NCBI RefSeq assembly: GCF_009363075.1
Contig: NZ_CP045293.1
Location: forward strand, 1,240,001 to 1,304,000
Source of the DNA: Paenibacillus guangzhouensis
Lineage (GTDB): Bacteria > Bacillota > Bacilli > Paenibacillales > Paenibacillaceae
Reading direction: 5' to 3'
DNA: 64,000 bases
Shown here: positions 25,966 to 34,912 of the stretch, one piece after another
How positions within the stretch are numbered: position 1 is the first letter of the stretch
Layout of the letters: each line of letters begins with the position of its first letter
Notes under the pieces: generated by a model
What the model was told of the DNA's origin: nothing
Database searches by the model: none
What the model saw: only the letters and a program-made list of their open reading frames with translations
Position numbers and translations under genes: made by a program

Positions 25966-28107
25966 TTGGCTCAGAAATCGGTGTTTCAAGGCGATGGGAT
26001 GCAGAAGCTGCGGAAGGATCTGCAGGAAGTGGCCGATCATTCGAATTATATGCGAACACAGTTGAGTGGGTTTCTAGCCCAAATGGACGGACAATTATAT
26101 TCCCGCATATCCGGTCAGGCCCAGTTCGCCCAATCCCAGATCAATCGACTGACGGATGAGGCGGAGCAATTGAGCGATTTCATCCGACTCGCCATCAGTA
26201 AGATCCAAGCTGCAGAGCAGCAAACGATGTTAGATGCGAGAGCGCTCATGAAAGGTGATGTTAAACAAAATGCGCAAGGGTCCATCCTGAAACAACGGCC
26301 ATTAACGGCTAGCCAGCGGGCTTCCTGGGATCGATGGGGGAACTACGCAATCCAATACTTAAAGGATTCTTTCTCCTGGTACCGAGCAGCGCCGATTCCA
26401 ACGATATTATTTGGATTTTTCCGAGGTCTAACGCTGCAAATCCAGAGAACGACCTTGATCGATCGGATGCAGAAATATAAAGGAGATGCTGAGGTTGCAG
26501 CCTTGCTACAGATGATGCAGCAAGGTTCGATGCAAGAGCAGATCGAAGCCCAGCAGAAATTAGAACAGATCAGCGAAGCACTAATCGAGGTAGGACGATG
26601 CCAAGCAGCCTATGAGGTATATAAGCAGTTTGGACAAACCGCCTATATGGAAGGGGCGCATGCTGCGGCGGAGAAGGCAAGGTCCATGCTGTCGGGGCTT
26701 GGGATGAATCGTTCATATTATGATAAGGATGTGAACTTGAGATCCGAATATACGGGAGCACCATTATCTGCATGTCAGTATAATCCGCTGAAGAATGACC
26801 ATTCGGTGATGCCGTCCGACGATAGGCTACTCACCATGATTCGCCTTAGTATGGCGGACCAAGAATACAGAAAATGGGCATTCGTGAACTATGATGATAT
26901 CGTAGAAGAGATTCGAAGGGCAGATATTCTGGCGGAAATCCAGAAACAGCTTGAAGCGAATCTCCCACCAACGAAGCTGCCGGACGGTACACCCATTACA
27001 CCAGACAACAAAGAGAATGAGACAACGTTCAAGTATTTCCAAGAGCATATACAAAACGATAAGATGATGAACCCGTTGCTTGAATACTTAACGTGGCTGG
27101 ATGATACGTATGGCAAGACGGAATGGCGTAAAAATGTGGAAATGGTCGATGGTGTACTGAGAGGGTTTGCGGAAGGTCTAATTACAGAGACAGTGAACGG
27201 GGTCGTTGGCACACTGGAATTTGCTTTTAATTTTGTCGTAGATCCAGGGAAGACAACGAAAGAAATCGTTGACACCGTAAGCTATCTTGCATCTAACCCC
27301 GAAGTACTCGTCGAAGCGGCGAAAAAAATGTATACTGATTTTGAATCAGCTTCACCGGAGAAAAAAGCGGAGATGATTGGCGCGGTAGCATCAATGCTCG
27401 TGCCTGGCGTATCCGTAACGAAGGTTGGTAAGGTAGAAAAAGTGACGGAAGCGATGACATCGATCGCGAAAAAGATGAAGAAGATCGATTATCCAACCTC
27501 CGTGTCCCGGCTTCAAGAATCTTTTTCGAATATGTCGCCATATCGGCTGGCGATGACCCCCGAGGGTGTCATGATGATGATGCCGAATACGAAGAAGATC
27601 GACTTCGGGCCATCGAAACCGTCATCCTTACATGATGGACCGAATGTATCTAAGATAGATGGGAAGGGTGATCCGGGGAAATCGGGGATTGAGGGGACGG
27701 GTGAAGCTCAGAATATAGACCTAAATAGAATTGGTACCGGAGCGGTTGGGGACTTCCAGAACGTTAAAGATGTAAATGATCTGATATCTAGGATACCTGC
27801 TGATGCTAAGCAAATTCCTTGGCGGGAAGTACCGGGAGGGGCTAAGGACGGAGTGAAATTTAGATGGATTGATGAAGCAGGAAAGACATGGGATGTTCGA
27901 GCACACAGTGTCGATCCAACTGCTCCATCCGGAAGCAATGCTGCAAATGGTTGGATTTATAGAGTAGAAGTCAAGCAGGTTAACCCAAAATGGAAGTGGA
28001 CAATGGATTCGAAAGGGAATTTTCATAAAGAAAATGTCCTCAGAGAGAACAGTCCTCACTATGATGAGTCAATTGCTAATGATACTCATATCCCTTTTAC
28101 TCCATAA
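25966..28107 (+). CDS. Full-length polymorphic toxin 7, Ntox30-type tip
   Basis: 713 residues from TTG 25966 (AGGAAAGGAG site 8 bases upstream). Residues 1 to about 578 match the other two full-length toxins, with slightly more substitutions in the first 130 residues. After PGKSGIEGTG the tip of about 135 residues contains VNDLISRIPADAKQIPW, PGGAKDGVKFRW, DPTAPSGSNAANGW and a final ANDTHIPF. That is the recognisable pattern of polymorphic toxin type 30, a predicted RNase-like family. The downstream helical protein is the likely antidote. This unit is preceded by an intact terminator, so it should have its own promoter in the 45-base gap or depend on read-through. Confidence 0.82.
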   Translation: MAQKSVFQGDGMQKLRKDLQEVADHSNYMRTQLSGFLAQMDGQLYSRISGQAQFAQSQINRLTDEAEQLSDFIRLAISKIQAAEQQTMLDARALMKGDVKQNAQGSILKQRPLTASQRASWDRWGNYAIQYLKDSFSWYRAAPIPTILFGFFRGLTLQIQRTTLIDRMQKYKGDAEVAALLQMMQQGSMQEQIEAQQKLEQISEALIEVGRCQAAYEVYKQFGQTAYMEGAHAAAEKARSMLSGLGMNRSYYDKDVNLRSEYTGAPLSACQYNPLKNDHSVMPSDDRLLTMIRLSMADQEYRKWAFVNYDDIVEEIRRADILAEIQKQLEANLPPTKLPDGTPITPDNKENETTFKYFQEHIQNDKMMNPLLEYLTWLDDTYGKTEWRKNVEMVDGVLRGFAEGLITETVNGVVGTLEFAFNFVVDPGKTTKEIVDTVSYLASNPEVLVEAAKKMYTDFESASPEKKAEMIGAVASMLVPGVSVTKVGKVEKVTEAMTSIAKKMKKIDYPTSVSRLQESFSNMSPYRLAMTPEGVMMMMPNTKKIDFGPSKPSSLHDGPNVSKIDGKGDPGKSGIEGTGEAQNIDLNRIGTGAVGDFQNVKDVNDLISRIPADAKQIPWREVPGGAKDGVKFRWIDEAGKTWDVRAHSVDPTAPSGSNAANGWIYRVEVKQVNPKWKWTMDSKGNFHKENVLRENSPHYDESIANDTHIPFTP

Positions 28108-28116
28108 TGAAGTGAG

Positions 28117-28563
28117 GTGAAGAAATTGGTTATAGAAGAACTAAAGACAATACTCTCCAGTTCGGATACCGATGAAAAAACAGAAATATTAAGCCACCTT
28201 TGTGATATTTTCGAATCATATAATAATTCAATTGATAATTTTAATGGTTTAGTTACAACATTGCTTGATTTTGGAATTAAAGAAGAGAATTTAGAGATGA
28301 AGGAGGAAATATTCAATACAATACTTACCGCAGCAACTTATAAAAATATTAGTGGGGTTGACTTCGATATCTTAGCAGATAATCTTGATAGTTTACCTGA
28401 AGAATGTCTTCATTCTGCATTGACGACATTAAGTTTCACTTATAGAAAGAATTACTTATCCTATCTGACTAAGTATGTAGACTATGAGAATAGGAGTGTT
28501 AGAGCAGATGCAATAAATGCAATCAATGAAATCGAAGGATATTGGTCTAAAAAACAAAACTAA
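28117..28563 (+). CDS. HEAT-like immunity protein of toxin 7
   Basis: 148 residues if GTG 28117 is used; TTG 28126 is better spaced from GTGAGGTG and would give 145. All-helical, acidic, with repeated helix pairs and a final NRSVRADAINAINEI typical of HEAT-repeat proteins. It starts 9 bases after the toxin stop. HEAT-like immunity proteins are known for polymorphic toxins; the pairing here is from position. Confidence 0.68.
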   Translation: MKKLVIEELKTILSSSDTDEKTEILSHLCDIFESYNNSIDNFNGLVTTLLDFGIKEENLEMKEEIFNTILTAATYKNISGVDFDILADNLDSLPEECLHSALTTLSFTYRKNYLSYLTKYVDYENRSVRADAINAINEIEGYWSKKQN

Positions 28564-28657
28564 CAATGGTTTATATATTTACTTCTTAGCAACAAGATCG
28601 TACAATACAACCAACAAACCAAACACTAAACAATTAACAAACACTTGATAAACTTTC

Positions 28658-28702
28658 AAAGCTCTTTCCCACTTGAACTATGAGTAGGAATGAGCTTTTT
28701 TT
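28658..28702 (+). terminator. Type A intercassette terminator, copy 5
   Basis: AAAGCTCTTTCC...GGAATGAGCTTTTTTT. Here it directly precedes the intact coiled-coil gene, which may be its original setting. Confidence 0.82.
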
Positions 28703-28733
28703 GCATGCTCAAAATCAAAGGAGGATGAAACGA

Positions 28734-29198
28734 ATGGCAAAAGAAGTGCAGGCAGTAACAGAGGAAACAGGATTAATTGCACAGGCTCAAGCAGAGTATG
28801 AAGCGATTAGAGCACAAATCGAGGAGCATTACCAGCAAGCCAGAGAGTTAAGAAACCAAACGGATAAGCTGAAACAGTCAGGACGAACCGACGCACAGGT
28901 GATGATAGAAGTAAATCAGTTGTTTGACCAAGCAAAAAGATTGACATCATTATCAGATCAGCTAGACGCTCATGAGAGGTTAGAAGCGATTCGCAACATG
29001 AATGAACTTGAAATTGAAGCATTTGTGCTGAAGGAGAAGAGTGCCTATAACGAAAATATGTTGGCTCGACAACAAACAGAGCTTGAAAAAGTGAAAGAAG
29101 AAGCAGTAGCAATGATACGCCGAGCAGAAGAAGAAATGAATGAAACAGCAAGATGCTTAGCTGTTCAAACGGAACGGTTAGCTGAACTGGAGGGATAA
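28734..29198 (+). CDS. Coiled-coil phage-type protein
   Basis: 154 residues from ATG 28734 (AAAGGAGG 11 bases upstream; the earlier ATG 28725 is too close). Nearly all of it is Glu/Gln/Lys/Ala-rich helix with heptads (EYEAIRAQIEEHYQQARELR; LEKVKEEAVAMIRRAEEEMN), so a long coiled coil. It heads a run of small genes ending in a terminase small subunit, a usual place for phage accessory proteins. Its 5' end, with upstream terminator and ribosome site, is repeated before cassettes 2, 3, 4, 5, 9 and 11. Confidence 0.7.
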   Translation: MAKEVQAVTEETGLIAQAQAEYEAIRAQIEEHYQQARELRNQTDKLKQSGRTDAQVMIEVNQLFDQAKRLTSLSDQLDAHERLEAIRNMNELEIEAFVLKEKSAYNENMLARQQTELEKVKEEAVAMIRRAEEEMNETARCLAVQTERLAELEG

Positions 29199-29202
29199 GC
29201 TA

Positions 29203-29367
29203 ATGATGTCATTGAGTCCGGAAGCATCAGAAGCCCGTCGGGAATATAGAAGACAATACGAACGTGAGTATCGGCGCAAATGGCGGCAGAAGCCGGAGAA
29301 CCGTTTGAAAGCGAAAGAGTACGAGCGCAGATACTGGGAACGCAAGGCAATGAAGTCTAAAGAATAA
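29203..29367 (+). CDS. Small basic phage-type protein
   Basis: 54 residues, ATG 29203 with GGAGGG 9 bases upstream and only 4 bases after the preceding gene. Extremely Arg/Lys/Glu-rich (ARREYRRQYEREYRRKWRQK), a single charged helix. Such peptides are common before terminase genes in phages of Firmicutes; DNA or RNA contact is only inferred. Confidence 0.6.
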   Translation: MMSLSPEASEARREYRRQYEREYRRKWRQKPENRLKAKEYERRYWERKAMKSKE

Positions 29368-29491
29368 CGTATGCAGCAAGGTGCTCTTAGGCAGCGCATA
29401 ATTTCAAACGTACAAGCAAGGACATTTTACCGCAGCAGGCACGAAACCACGAGAGCAACCATATACGAAAGTCACGGGAGGAAATAGCACA

Positions 29492-29698
29492 ATGACGAAA
29501 CATGAAGAATTCTTATGGGAAGTGCTCCTTCAGGAGAGCGAAATGAAAGCAGAACTAACACGTCTGTACTTTGATTGCTTTACGTTCATAGTTAAAACAG
29601 AACAACTTGAGGCATTTCAGTTGCAAAAGAAACAGAGGGAAGATAGTAGGAGGAAAGCATTAGAAGAATCCTGCTCTATTGATGAACAAGAATATTGA
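29492..29698 (+). CDS. Small hypothetical phage-segment protein
   Basis: 68 residues, CGGGAGG 8-9 bases before ATG 29492. Helical and acidic in the first half, with a basic QLQKKQREDSRRKA stretch. No family is recognised. Lies between two phage-type genes, so it is probably part of the same remnant. Confidence 0.55.
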   Translation: MTKHEEFLWEVLLQESEMKAELTRLYFDCFTFIVKTEQLEAFQLQKKQREDSRRKALEESCSIDEQEY

Positions 29699-29828
29699 AC
29701 ATGTATTGAAGTCGGATAGAGAATATCCAAAGGTAGTAGAAAACAGATAGATAAACAGCTTGGAGGCAATATGCCCTCCCCCGGTTGGGGAAACGATACC
29801 CCATGATATGAGGTTAGGCGGTGAAAGA

Positions 29829-30338
29829 ATGGGAAAACGGCTGTGCGGAGCAAAGACGAAAAACGGAAAACCTTGCAAGAAAGCAGCTTTAGCGAATGGA
29901 AGGTGTAGGTTTCATGGTGGGAAATCAACGGGGCCGAAGGACAAGGCGAAACATAGAGAGAGCCTAAAGGGTAACAAAAACGCCTTAAAGCATGGACTGT
30001 AAGAAACGATCTGGCTAGATACGCTAACGGAGGAAGAGCAAGAGCTGTACCATCAGGTTTCAACCGACCCGAGTGTACAGGTGGACAATGAATACCGACT
30101 TTCAGAGTTACACATTAGGCGTATGCTTCAACGTATTCAGCAGGAGGAACAGAAGGACAAGCCTGACCCTGCTGAAATCAGAGCGATGGAAGATGCGATC
30201 ACCAAAGTTCAGATGAATGTTGCGGCACTGATTCAGGAGAACGGCAAGCTCAGAGATATGCAGAAGCAGAAAAGTGATGGCTCGTTAGACCAGTTGGTCG
30301 AGATTCTGCAACAAGCCAGAGGTAAGTTTCAAAGATGA
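29829..30338 (+). pseudogene. Phage terminase small subunit, split by one stop codon
   Basis: The first part (ATG 29829) encodes MGKRLCGAKTKNGKPCKKAA...CRFHGGKSTGPKDKAKHRES...NKNALKHGL, the HGGxSTG zinc-type start seen on many small terminase subunits. TAA 30000-30002 then interrupts. The same frame continues without another stop as ETIWLDTLTEEEQELYH...VDNEYRLSELHIRRMLQRIQ to 30338, the usual body of these proteins. Related proteins have a Tyr at GL(Y)E, so TAT/TAC to TAA is the simplest change. The protein would recognise phage DNA for packaging; as it stands it is inactive. No large terminase gene follows. Confidence 0.78.
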
Positions 30339-30521
30339 AGACAGGAGCAGACAGAGCACACGCTTTGTTTCGCTCCTTTTTACTACCGCAGAAGGTATGG
30401 CGGTCAAAAATGAATATAAAAATGCCTTGCCGTGATCATGGTTAACGAGTGGTGAAAAGGATAAAGAGGGTTGTAATTGCCTTCCGTAAGATCGTATGGT
30501 GTTACAAAAAACGATAATACA
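30339..30521 (+). other. End of the phage remnant, no supported gene
   Basis: A 36-codon frame from ATG 30335 (MKTGADRAHALFRSFLLPQK) may be the first bases of the next phage gene, cut off by the junction to the repeat at 30522. Otherwise nothing is recognisable. Confidence 0.35.
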
Positions 30522-30800
30522 TCTCCGTTACGCAAAGCAGGTCGATTATGGTCAGATACCACCATGATTGATCTGTTTTTTGTTATGTTCACGTTCTCAC
30601 AGGATTTTCAAAATGCTACGCAACTGTAGAATACGCCACCCCGATAGAGAGGATGAAAAGGCAAAGCATCTTTTGGAGTAGTTAGCCCGACCATTAATAT
30701 TGTCAGGACTTAACTGCAAATTGTCCGCACCAATCTGGCTACTTGCGGCGATGACTACAGTGCAAGAACAATCTGGTGACGACCAGTTTACATAAACAAG
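30522..30800 (+). repeat. 279-bp direct repeat D, copy 1
   Basis: Nearly identical to 34913-35191, from CTCCGTTACGCAAAGCAGG to GTTTACATAAACAA. It starts with a type B terminator and holds no reading frame of note. In both copies it ends at the same codon of the toxin scaffold (AAGACAACGAAGGAAGTCG). A shorter third copy of its left half lies at 38357-38450. Confidence 0.85.
30538..30581 (+). terminator. Type B intercassette terminator, copy 3
   Basis: CAGGTCGATTATGGT...ACCATGATTGATCTG with three G-U pairs and six T residues. Confidence 0.8.
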
Positions 30801-30818
30801 AAGACAACGAAGGAAGTC

Positions 30819-31484
30819 GTGGACACCGTAAGTTATCTAGCAGCTAACCCCGAAGTACTCGTCGAAGCGGCGAAAAAAATGTATACTGATTTTGAAACAG
30901 CTACCCCGGAGCAAAGGGCGGAGATGATTGGCGCGGTAGCATCCATGCTCGTGCCTGGCGTATCCGTAACGAAGATTGGTAAGGTAGAAAAAGTGACGGA
31001 AGCGATGACATCGATCGCGAAAAAGGTGAAGAAGATCGACTTCGGGGCATCGAAACCATCATCCTTACATAATGGACCGAATGTGTCTAAGATAGATGGG
31101 AAGGGTGATCCGGGGAAATCGGGGATTGAGGGGACGCCAAAAGCTCCTAGTGTAGAAGAGTTATCAAGAGCACATAAAAGAAACCTTGAAACTTTGGACA
31201 ACATAGTTGATAAGCACCTTACGGAAATGGATTTCTCAGGAACCTTAAGAGATTTGCAAGGGAATCCTGTGCCAAAACCAGGAGGAGGATATTGGAATCA
31301 TTTGCAAGAAATGCAGGATTCATATAAAGGATTAAACAAAATAAAGCGTGGGCTCGAAGGTTCTCTACAGAATCCTAATTTATCAGACTCTATTAGAAAA
31401 ACTCTACAAGATGCTTTAGGCAAAGCTAACACAAATTTGAAGAAGATTGAAGATTTATTTGAACCTTTTGGAGGAATAAAATAA
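30819..31484 (+). CDS. Truncated toxin, Ntox28-type tip (cassette 8)
   Basis: 221 codons from GTG 30819 inside the scaffold (homology begins at 30801). The scaffold stretch between two AAGAAGATCGA repeats is deleted (KKVKKIDFGASKP), removing about 37 codons without a frameshift. The tip after IEGTP contains ELSRAHKRNLETLDNIVDKHLT, FSGTLRDLQGNPVPKPGGGYW and a C-terminal LFEPFGGIK, a clear polymorphic toxin type 28 (Ntox28), a family of RNase tips found in CDI proteins. N-terminal export parts are missing, so it is an orphan module. The immunity gene overlaps its stop (TAATG). Confidence 0.78.
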   Translation: MDTVSYLAANPEVLVEAAKKMYTDFETATPEQRAEMIGAVASMLVPGVSVTKIGKVEKVTEAMTSIAKKVKKIDFGASKPSSLHNGPNVSKIDGKGDPGKSGIEGTPKAPSVEELSRAHKRNLETLDNIVDKHLTEMDFSGTLRDLQGNPVPKPGGGYWNHLQEMQDSYKGLNKIKRGLEGSLQNPNLSDSIRKTLQDALGKANTNLKKIEDLFEPFGGIK

Positions 31485-31891
31485 TGAGAAAAACGATTAA
31501 AGAGATTTATTGTTTAAATCAAAGTATCCAGGAAGCTGAACAAGAGTATGCATTGGATAACTGGTACAATAGATTAATCTGCAAATCAGTTGATGAAATT
31601 GACATAGAAGATACTTCTAGGATGTTATCTCAGAATATTTTTGTTGAATTAGGTATAAAAAGGGCATTAGAAATTTTATCTGCTGACCCACTGGCGGGTG
31701 AAATGTATGAAGGTCAATTACTAGGGTTACTTTATTCAATTGACTTAAATGAATTTGAAGATTTGTCACAACTTAAACTTTTGCTACAGCAGATTAATAA
31801 CATCCTTCCAGATTTAGAGTGGCCAGATGAAGAGGATAAAAAAGAGTACAGTGAATTATTAACCAAATTTATAAAAAAAATGAATTTGTAG
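31484..31891 (+). CDS. CdiI-like immunity protein of the Ntox28 cassette
   Basis: 135 residues, ATG overlapping the toxin stop by one base. The core L-x-x-N-I-x-VELGIKRALEIL-x-x-DPLAGEMYEGQLLGLLY fits the contact-dependent-inhibition immunity family often labelled CdiI_2, whose members sit behind RNase-type tips. It is intact although the toxin is truncated. Acidic C-terminal half. Confidence 0.72.
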   Translation: MRKTIKEIYCLNQSIQEAEQEYALDNWYNRLICKSVDEIDIEDTSRMLSQNIFVELGIKRALEILSADPLAGEMYEGQLLGLLYSIDLNEFEDLSQLKLLLQQINNILPDLEWPDEEDKKEYSELLTKFIKKMNL

Positions 31892-31987
31892 TGTCTATTT
31901 AAAAGTTGTTTACAAACTACCTTGCAAGACCTCACAATACAACCAACAAACCAAACACTAAACAATTCAAACACTTGATAAACGTTC

Positions 31988-32032
31988 AAAAGCTCTTTCC
32001 CACTTGAACCATGAGTAGGATGAGCTTTTTTT
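31988..32032 (+). terminator. Type A intercassette terminator, copy 6
   Basis: AAAAGCTCTTTCC...GGATGAGCTTTTTTT, preceded by the spacer element with ACAATACAACCAACAAACC. Confidence 0.8.
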
Positions 32033-32063
32033 GCATTCCTAAAATTAGAGTAGGATGAAACGA

Positions 32064-32236
32064 ATGGCAAAGCGTGAACAAGTATTGACAGAAAAGTTGA
32101 AGAGACAGCAACCAGCCTAGGAAGCAGAAAACTTAACAATTTATGGCCATCTAATACTTATGAGGCATCGTAAGTTGGGGTCAAGAAGCAGTAAACGGGG
32201 CGAAAAAGGCGGGTAGTTCTGTGTTAGAAGGAGTTA
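32064..32236 (+). pseudogene. Truncated MAKREQ leader fragment before cassette 9
   Basis: ATG 32064 encodes 18 residues ending ...QQPA and TAG, then the same foreign linker as at 8317 and 36905 in which one frame reads SWGQEAVNGAKKAGSSV-like sequence with changes. It joins the toxin scaffold at GCAGAGCAGCAAACG, the same point as in cassette 3. Confidence 0.55.
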
Positions 32237-32251
32237 GCAGAGCAGCAAACG

Positions 32252-34285
32252 ATGGCAGATGCGAGAGCACTCTTGAAGGGTGATGTCAAACAAAATGCGA
32301 AAGGGGCCATCCTGCAACAACGGCCACTAACTGCTGGTCAACGGGCTTCATGGGATCGATGGAGGAACTACGCAATCCAATACTTCAAGGATTCTTCCTC
32401 CTGGTATCGAGCAGCGCCGATTCCAACGATATTATTTGGATTTTTCAGAGGTCTAACGCTACAAATCCAGAGAGCGACCTTAATCGATCGCATGCAGAAA
32501 TATAAAGGGGATGCCGAGGTTGCAGCCTTACTGCAGATGATGCAGCAAGGTTCGATGCAAGAGCAGATCGAAGCCCAGCAGAAATTAGAACAGATCAGCA
32601 AAGCGCTAATCGAGGTAGGACGATGCCAAGCAGCCTATGAGGTATATAAGCAGTTTGGACAGACCGCCTATATGGAAGGGGTGCATGCTGCGGCGGAAAA
32701 GGCAAGGGCGATGCTGTCGGGGCTTGGGATGAATCGTTCATATTATGATACGGATGTGAGCTTGAGATCCGAATATACGGGAGCACCGTTATCGGCATGT
32801 CAGTACAATCCGCTGAAGAATGACCACTCGGTGATGCCGTCAGACGATCGACTTCTCACCATGATTCGCCTTAGTATGGCGGACCAAGAATACAGGAAAT
32901 GGGCATTCGTGAACTATGATGAGATCGTAGAAGAGATTCGAAGGGCAGATATTGTAGCGGAGACCCAGAAACAGATTGAAGCGAGGCTCCCACCAACGAA
33001 GCTGCCTGATGGGACGCTGATTACACCTGACAATAAAGAGAATGAGACAACGTTCAAGTATTTCCAAGAGCATATTCAAAACGATACGATGGCGGCCCCA
33101 TTGACCTATTATTATTCTTGGTTGAATGACACCTATGGCAGGACCGAATGGCGTAAAAATGTGGAACTGGTCGATGGTGTAGTGAGAGGGTTTGCGGAAG
33201 GTCTAATTACAGAGACAGTGAACGGGGTCGTTGGTACACTGGAATTTGCATATAAATTTGTCGTAGATCCAGCGAAGACAACGAAGGAAGTCGCAGACAC
33301 CGTAAGTTATCTAGCAGCTAACCCCGAAGTACTCGTCGAAGCGGCGAAAAAAATGTATACTGATTTTGATAAAGCTTCACCGGAGAAAAAAGCGGAGATG
33401 ATTGGCGCGGTAGCATCCATGCTCGTGCCTGGCGTATCCGTAACGAAGGTTGGTAAGGTAGAAAAAGTGACGGAAGCGATGACATCGATCACGAAAAAGA
33501 TGAAGGAGATCGATTATCCAACCTCCGTGTCCCGGCTTCAAGAGTCTTTTTCGAATATGCTGCCATATCGGCTAGCGATGATCCCCGATGGTGTCATGAT
33601 GATGGTGCCGAATACGAAGAAGATCGACTTCGGGGCATCGAAACCATCATCCTTACATGATGGACCGAATGTGTCTAAGATTGATACAGGGAAATCGGGG
33701 ATTGAGGGGACGGGTGAAGTTGATACTCCACCTGCTTTCAAGCAAACTGAATTTGCCAGTTCATACGAATCGAGACTTAATCAAACGCCATCATCTAATA
33801 ATAAAACGGTTAGTTTTGAGGGCCAAAGGGGAGAAACAAAATGTATTTTAAAACCACCACCAGACCCTGTATTGAAGAAGATATTAGACGAAGCAGGTAT
33901 TGATGGTATAAATTATAAGAACGGAGTACCTGATTTTTCGCCTGTAGCAAAAGCACAACTGGAAATTGACCATATGGTGGGCGGAGTTGGTAGTAATGGA
34001 ACTAAAGCTAGAGCTGCGAATTTTAAACAAGCAGATATAAAATTGGCTGAGCAACTTAATAACTCACCTGAATTGGCTAGTCAATTTGGGTTAACCCCAG
34101 GAAAAATTAAAGCAGGAGACATTGCAGATATTCGCGAAGAATTAAAACTAACTTGGCACGAATTAAATGATGGGAAAACAATTCAACTTGTACCATCTGA
34201 AATTAACAGCAAATTCGGACATCTAGGTGGCGTTGGAGAGATAAACGCAGGAGCGTTTGAACCGGGCGGATTTGCAAATAATTAG
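32252..34285 (+). CDS. Nearly full toxin with HNH nuclease tip (cassette 9)
   Basis: 677 codons from ATG 32252. Only about the first 95 scaffold residues are missing and the rest is uninterrupted. The tip after IEGTG (about 190 residues) has PDFSPVAKAQLEIDHMVGG, then LTWHELNDGKTIQLVPSEINSKFGHLGG. This matches the W-H-x(n)-Q-LVP-x-x-(I/L)H/N-x-x-x-GH-x-GG pattern of HNH/Endo VII-type DNase tips, with Glu where many have a second His. No good ribosome binding site stands at 32252 and TAG lies upstream in frame, so it may not be translated efficiently. The immunity gene starts 17 bases later. Confidence 0.75.
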   Translation: MADARALLKGDVKQNAKGAILQQRPLTAGQRASWDRWRNYAIQYFKDSSSWYRAAPIPTILFGFFRGLTLQIQRATLIDRMQKYKGDAEVAALLQMMQQGSMQEQIEAQQKLEQISKALIEVGRCQAAYEVYKQFGQTAYMEGVHAAAEKARAMLSGLGMNRSYYDTDVSLRSEYTGAPLSACQYNPLKNDHSVMPSDDRLLTMIRLSMADQEYRKWAFVNYDEIVEEIRRADIVAETQKQIEARLPPTKLPDGTLITPDNKENETTFKYFQEHIQNDTMAAPLTYYYSWLNDTYGRTEWRKNVELVDGVVRGFAEGLITETVNGVVGTLEFAYKFVVDPAKTTKEVADTVSYLAANPEVLVEAAKKMYTDFDKASPEKKAEMIGAVASMLVPGVSVTKVGKVEKVTEAMTSITKKMKEIDYPTSVSRLQESFSNMLPYRLAMIPDGVMMMVPNTKKIDFGASKPSSLHDGPNVSKIDTGKSGIEGTGEVDTPPAFKQTEFASSYESRLNQTPSSNNKTVSFEGQRGETKCILKPPPDPVLKKILDEAGIDGINYKNGVPDFSPVAKAQLEIDHMVGGVGSNGTKARAANFKQADIKLAEQLNNSPELASQFGLTPGKIKAGDIADIREELKLTWHELNDGKTIQLVPSEINSKFGHLGGVGEINAGAFEPGGFANN

Positions 34286-34302
34286 AAGGGAGATTTCTCA
34301 AA

Positions 34303-34770
34303 TTGAAAATTAATGATACAGTTTTCGGTGAACTTGAATTTGATTATTTGTGGAGCAAGGATACTACAATTGAGTTTTTCGGAGGAGAAGTCAATATTGC
34401 TTTGATGGTAGATGGTGAAGAAGATGGCGAATTTAGTGAAAAACAGTATGCTTCATATAATACTTTGAAAGAAAATTGGGGGGCTATTCAGCAAAGTGTT
34501 CTGAAATCAATTTTAGATTATTACAAACAGAAGAGATCTGAACTTGGGTACGACGTTTCATATAATGCAAAGTACCCTTTAATTGAAACAGATGATAAAC
34601 TTCTTGAAAGTATCATGCTAGTTGGGATTTATGTACCATCTGCAAGACGATTTGAAAGCAGATATATTGGACTAACATTTGACTGTAAATGGGATGAAGA
34701 AAATGGGGTTGGTATACGTCTAATTAATGAAGAAGTAGCTAGGGTGGGATACCAAGATGTGGCACTTTGA
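34303..34770 (+). CDS. DUF6985-like immunity protein of the HNH cassette
   Basis: 155 residues from TTG 34303 with AGAAGGGAG 8-10 bases upstream. The end IGLTFDCKWDEENGVGIRLINEEVARVGYQDVAL is the characteristic C-terminus of DUF6985-type proteins, often found behind HNH toxins. The N-terminal half is beta-rich and acidic. Intact. Confidence 0.68.
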   Translation: MKINDTVFGELEFDYLWSKDTTIEFFGGEVNIALMVDGEEDGEFSEKQYASYNTLKENWGAIQQSVLKSILDYYKQKRSELGYDVSYNAKYPLIETDDKLLESIMLVGIYVPSARRFESRYIGLTFDCKWDEENGVGIRLINEEVARVGYQDVAL

Positions 34771-34775
34771 GTATT

Positions 34776-34912
34776 TGTGGGGGCTACCCAGTGCCGAATA
34801 AACCTATCATTCAACCAATAGCACATATAACCCATGTAATACCTGTATAAAGATTTCGTCACATTGTTTGTACTCACATCAAATGCTTTATTTTCATAAC
34901 CTAAATAATACT
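34776..34912 (+). repeat. Repeat C, copy 2
   Basis: GGCTACCCAGTGCCGAATAA...CATGTAATACCTGTATAAAGAT...TCATAACCTAAATAA, closely matching 10994-11125. Directly followed by repeat D. No gene. Confidence 0.7.

Noticed and set aside
30522-30800. Repeat D as an insertion sequence
   Set aside because: No transposase frame, no terminal inverted repeats and no target duplications could be seen; it is listed as a repeat only.
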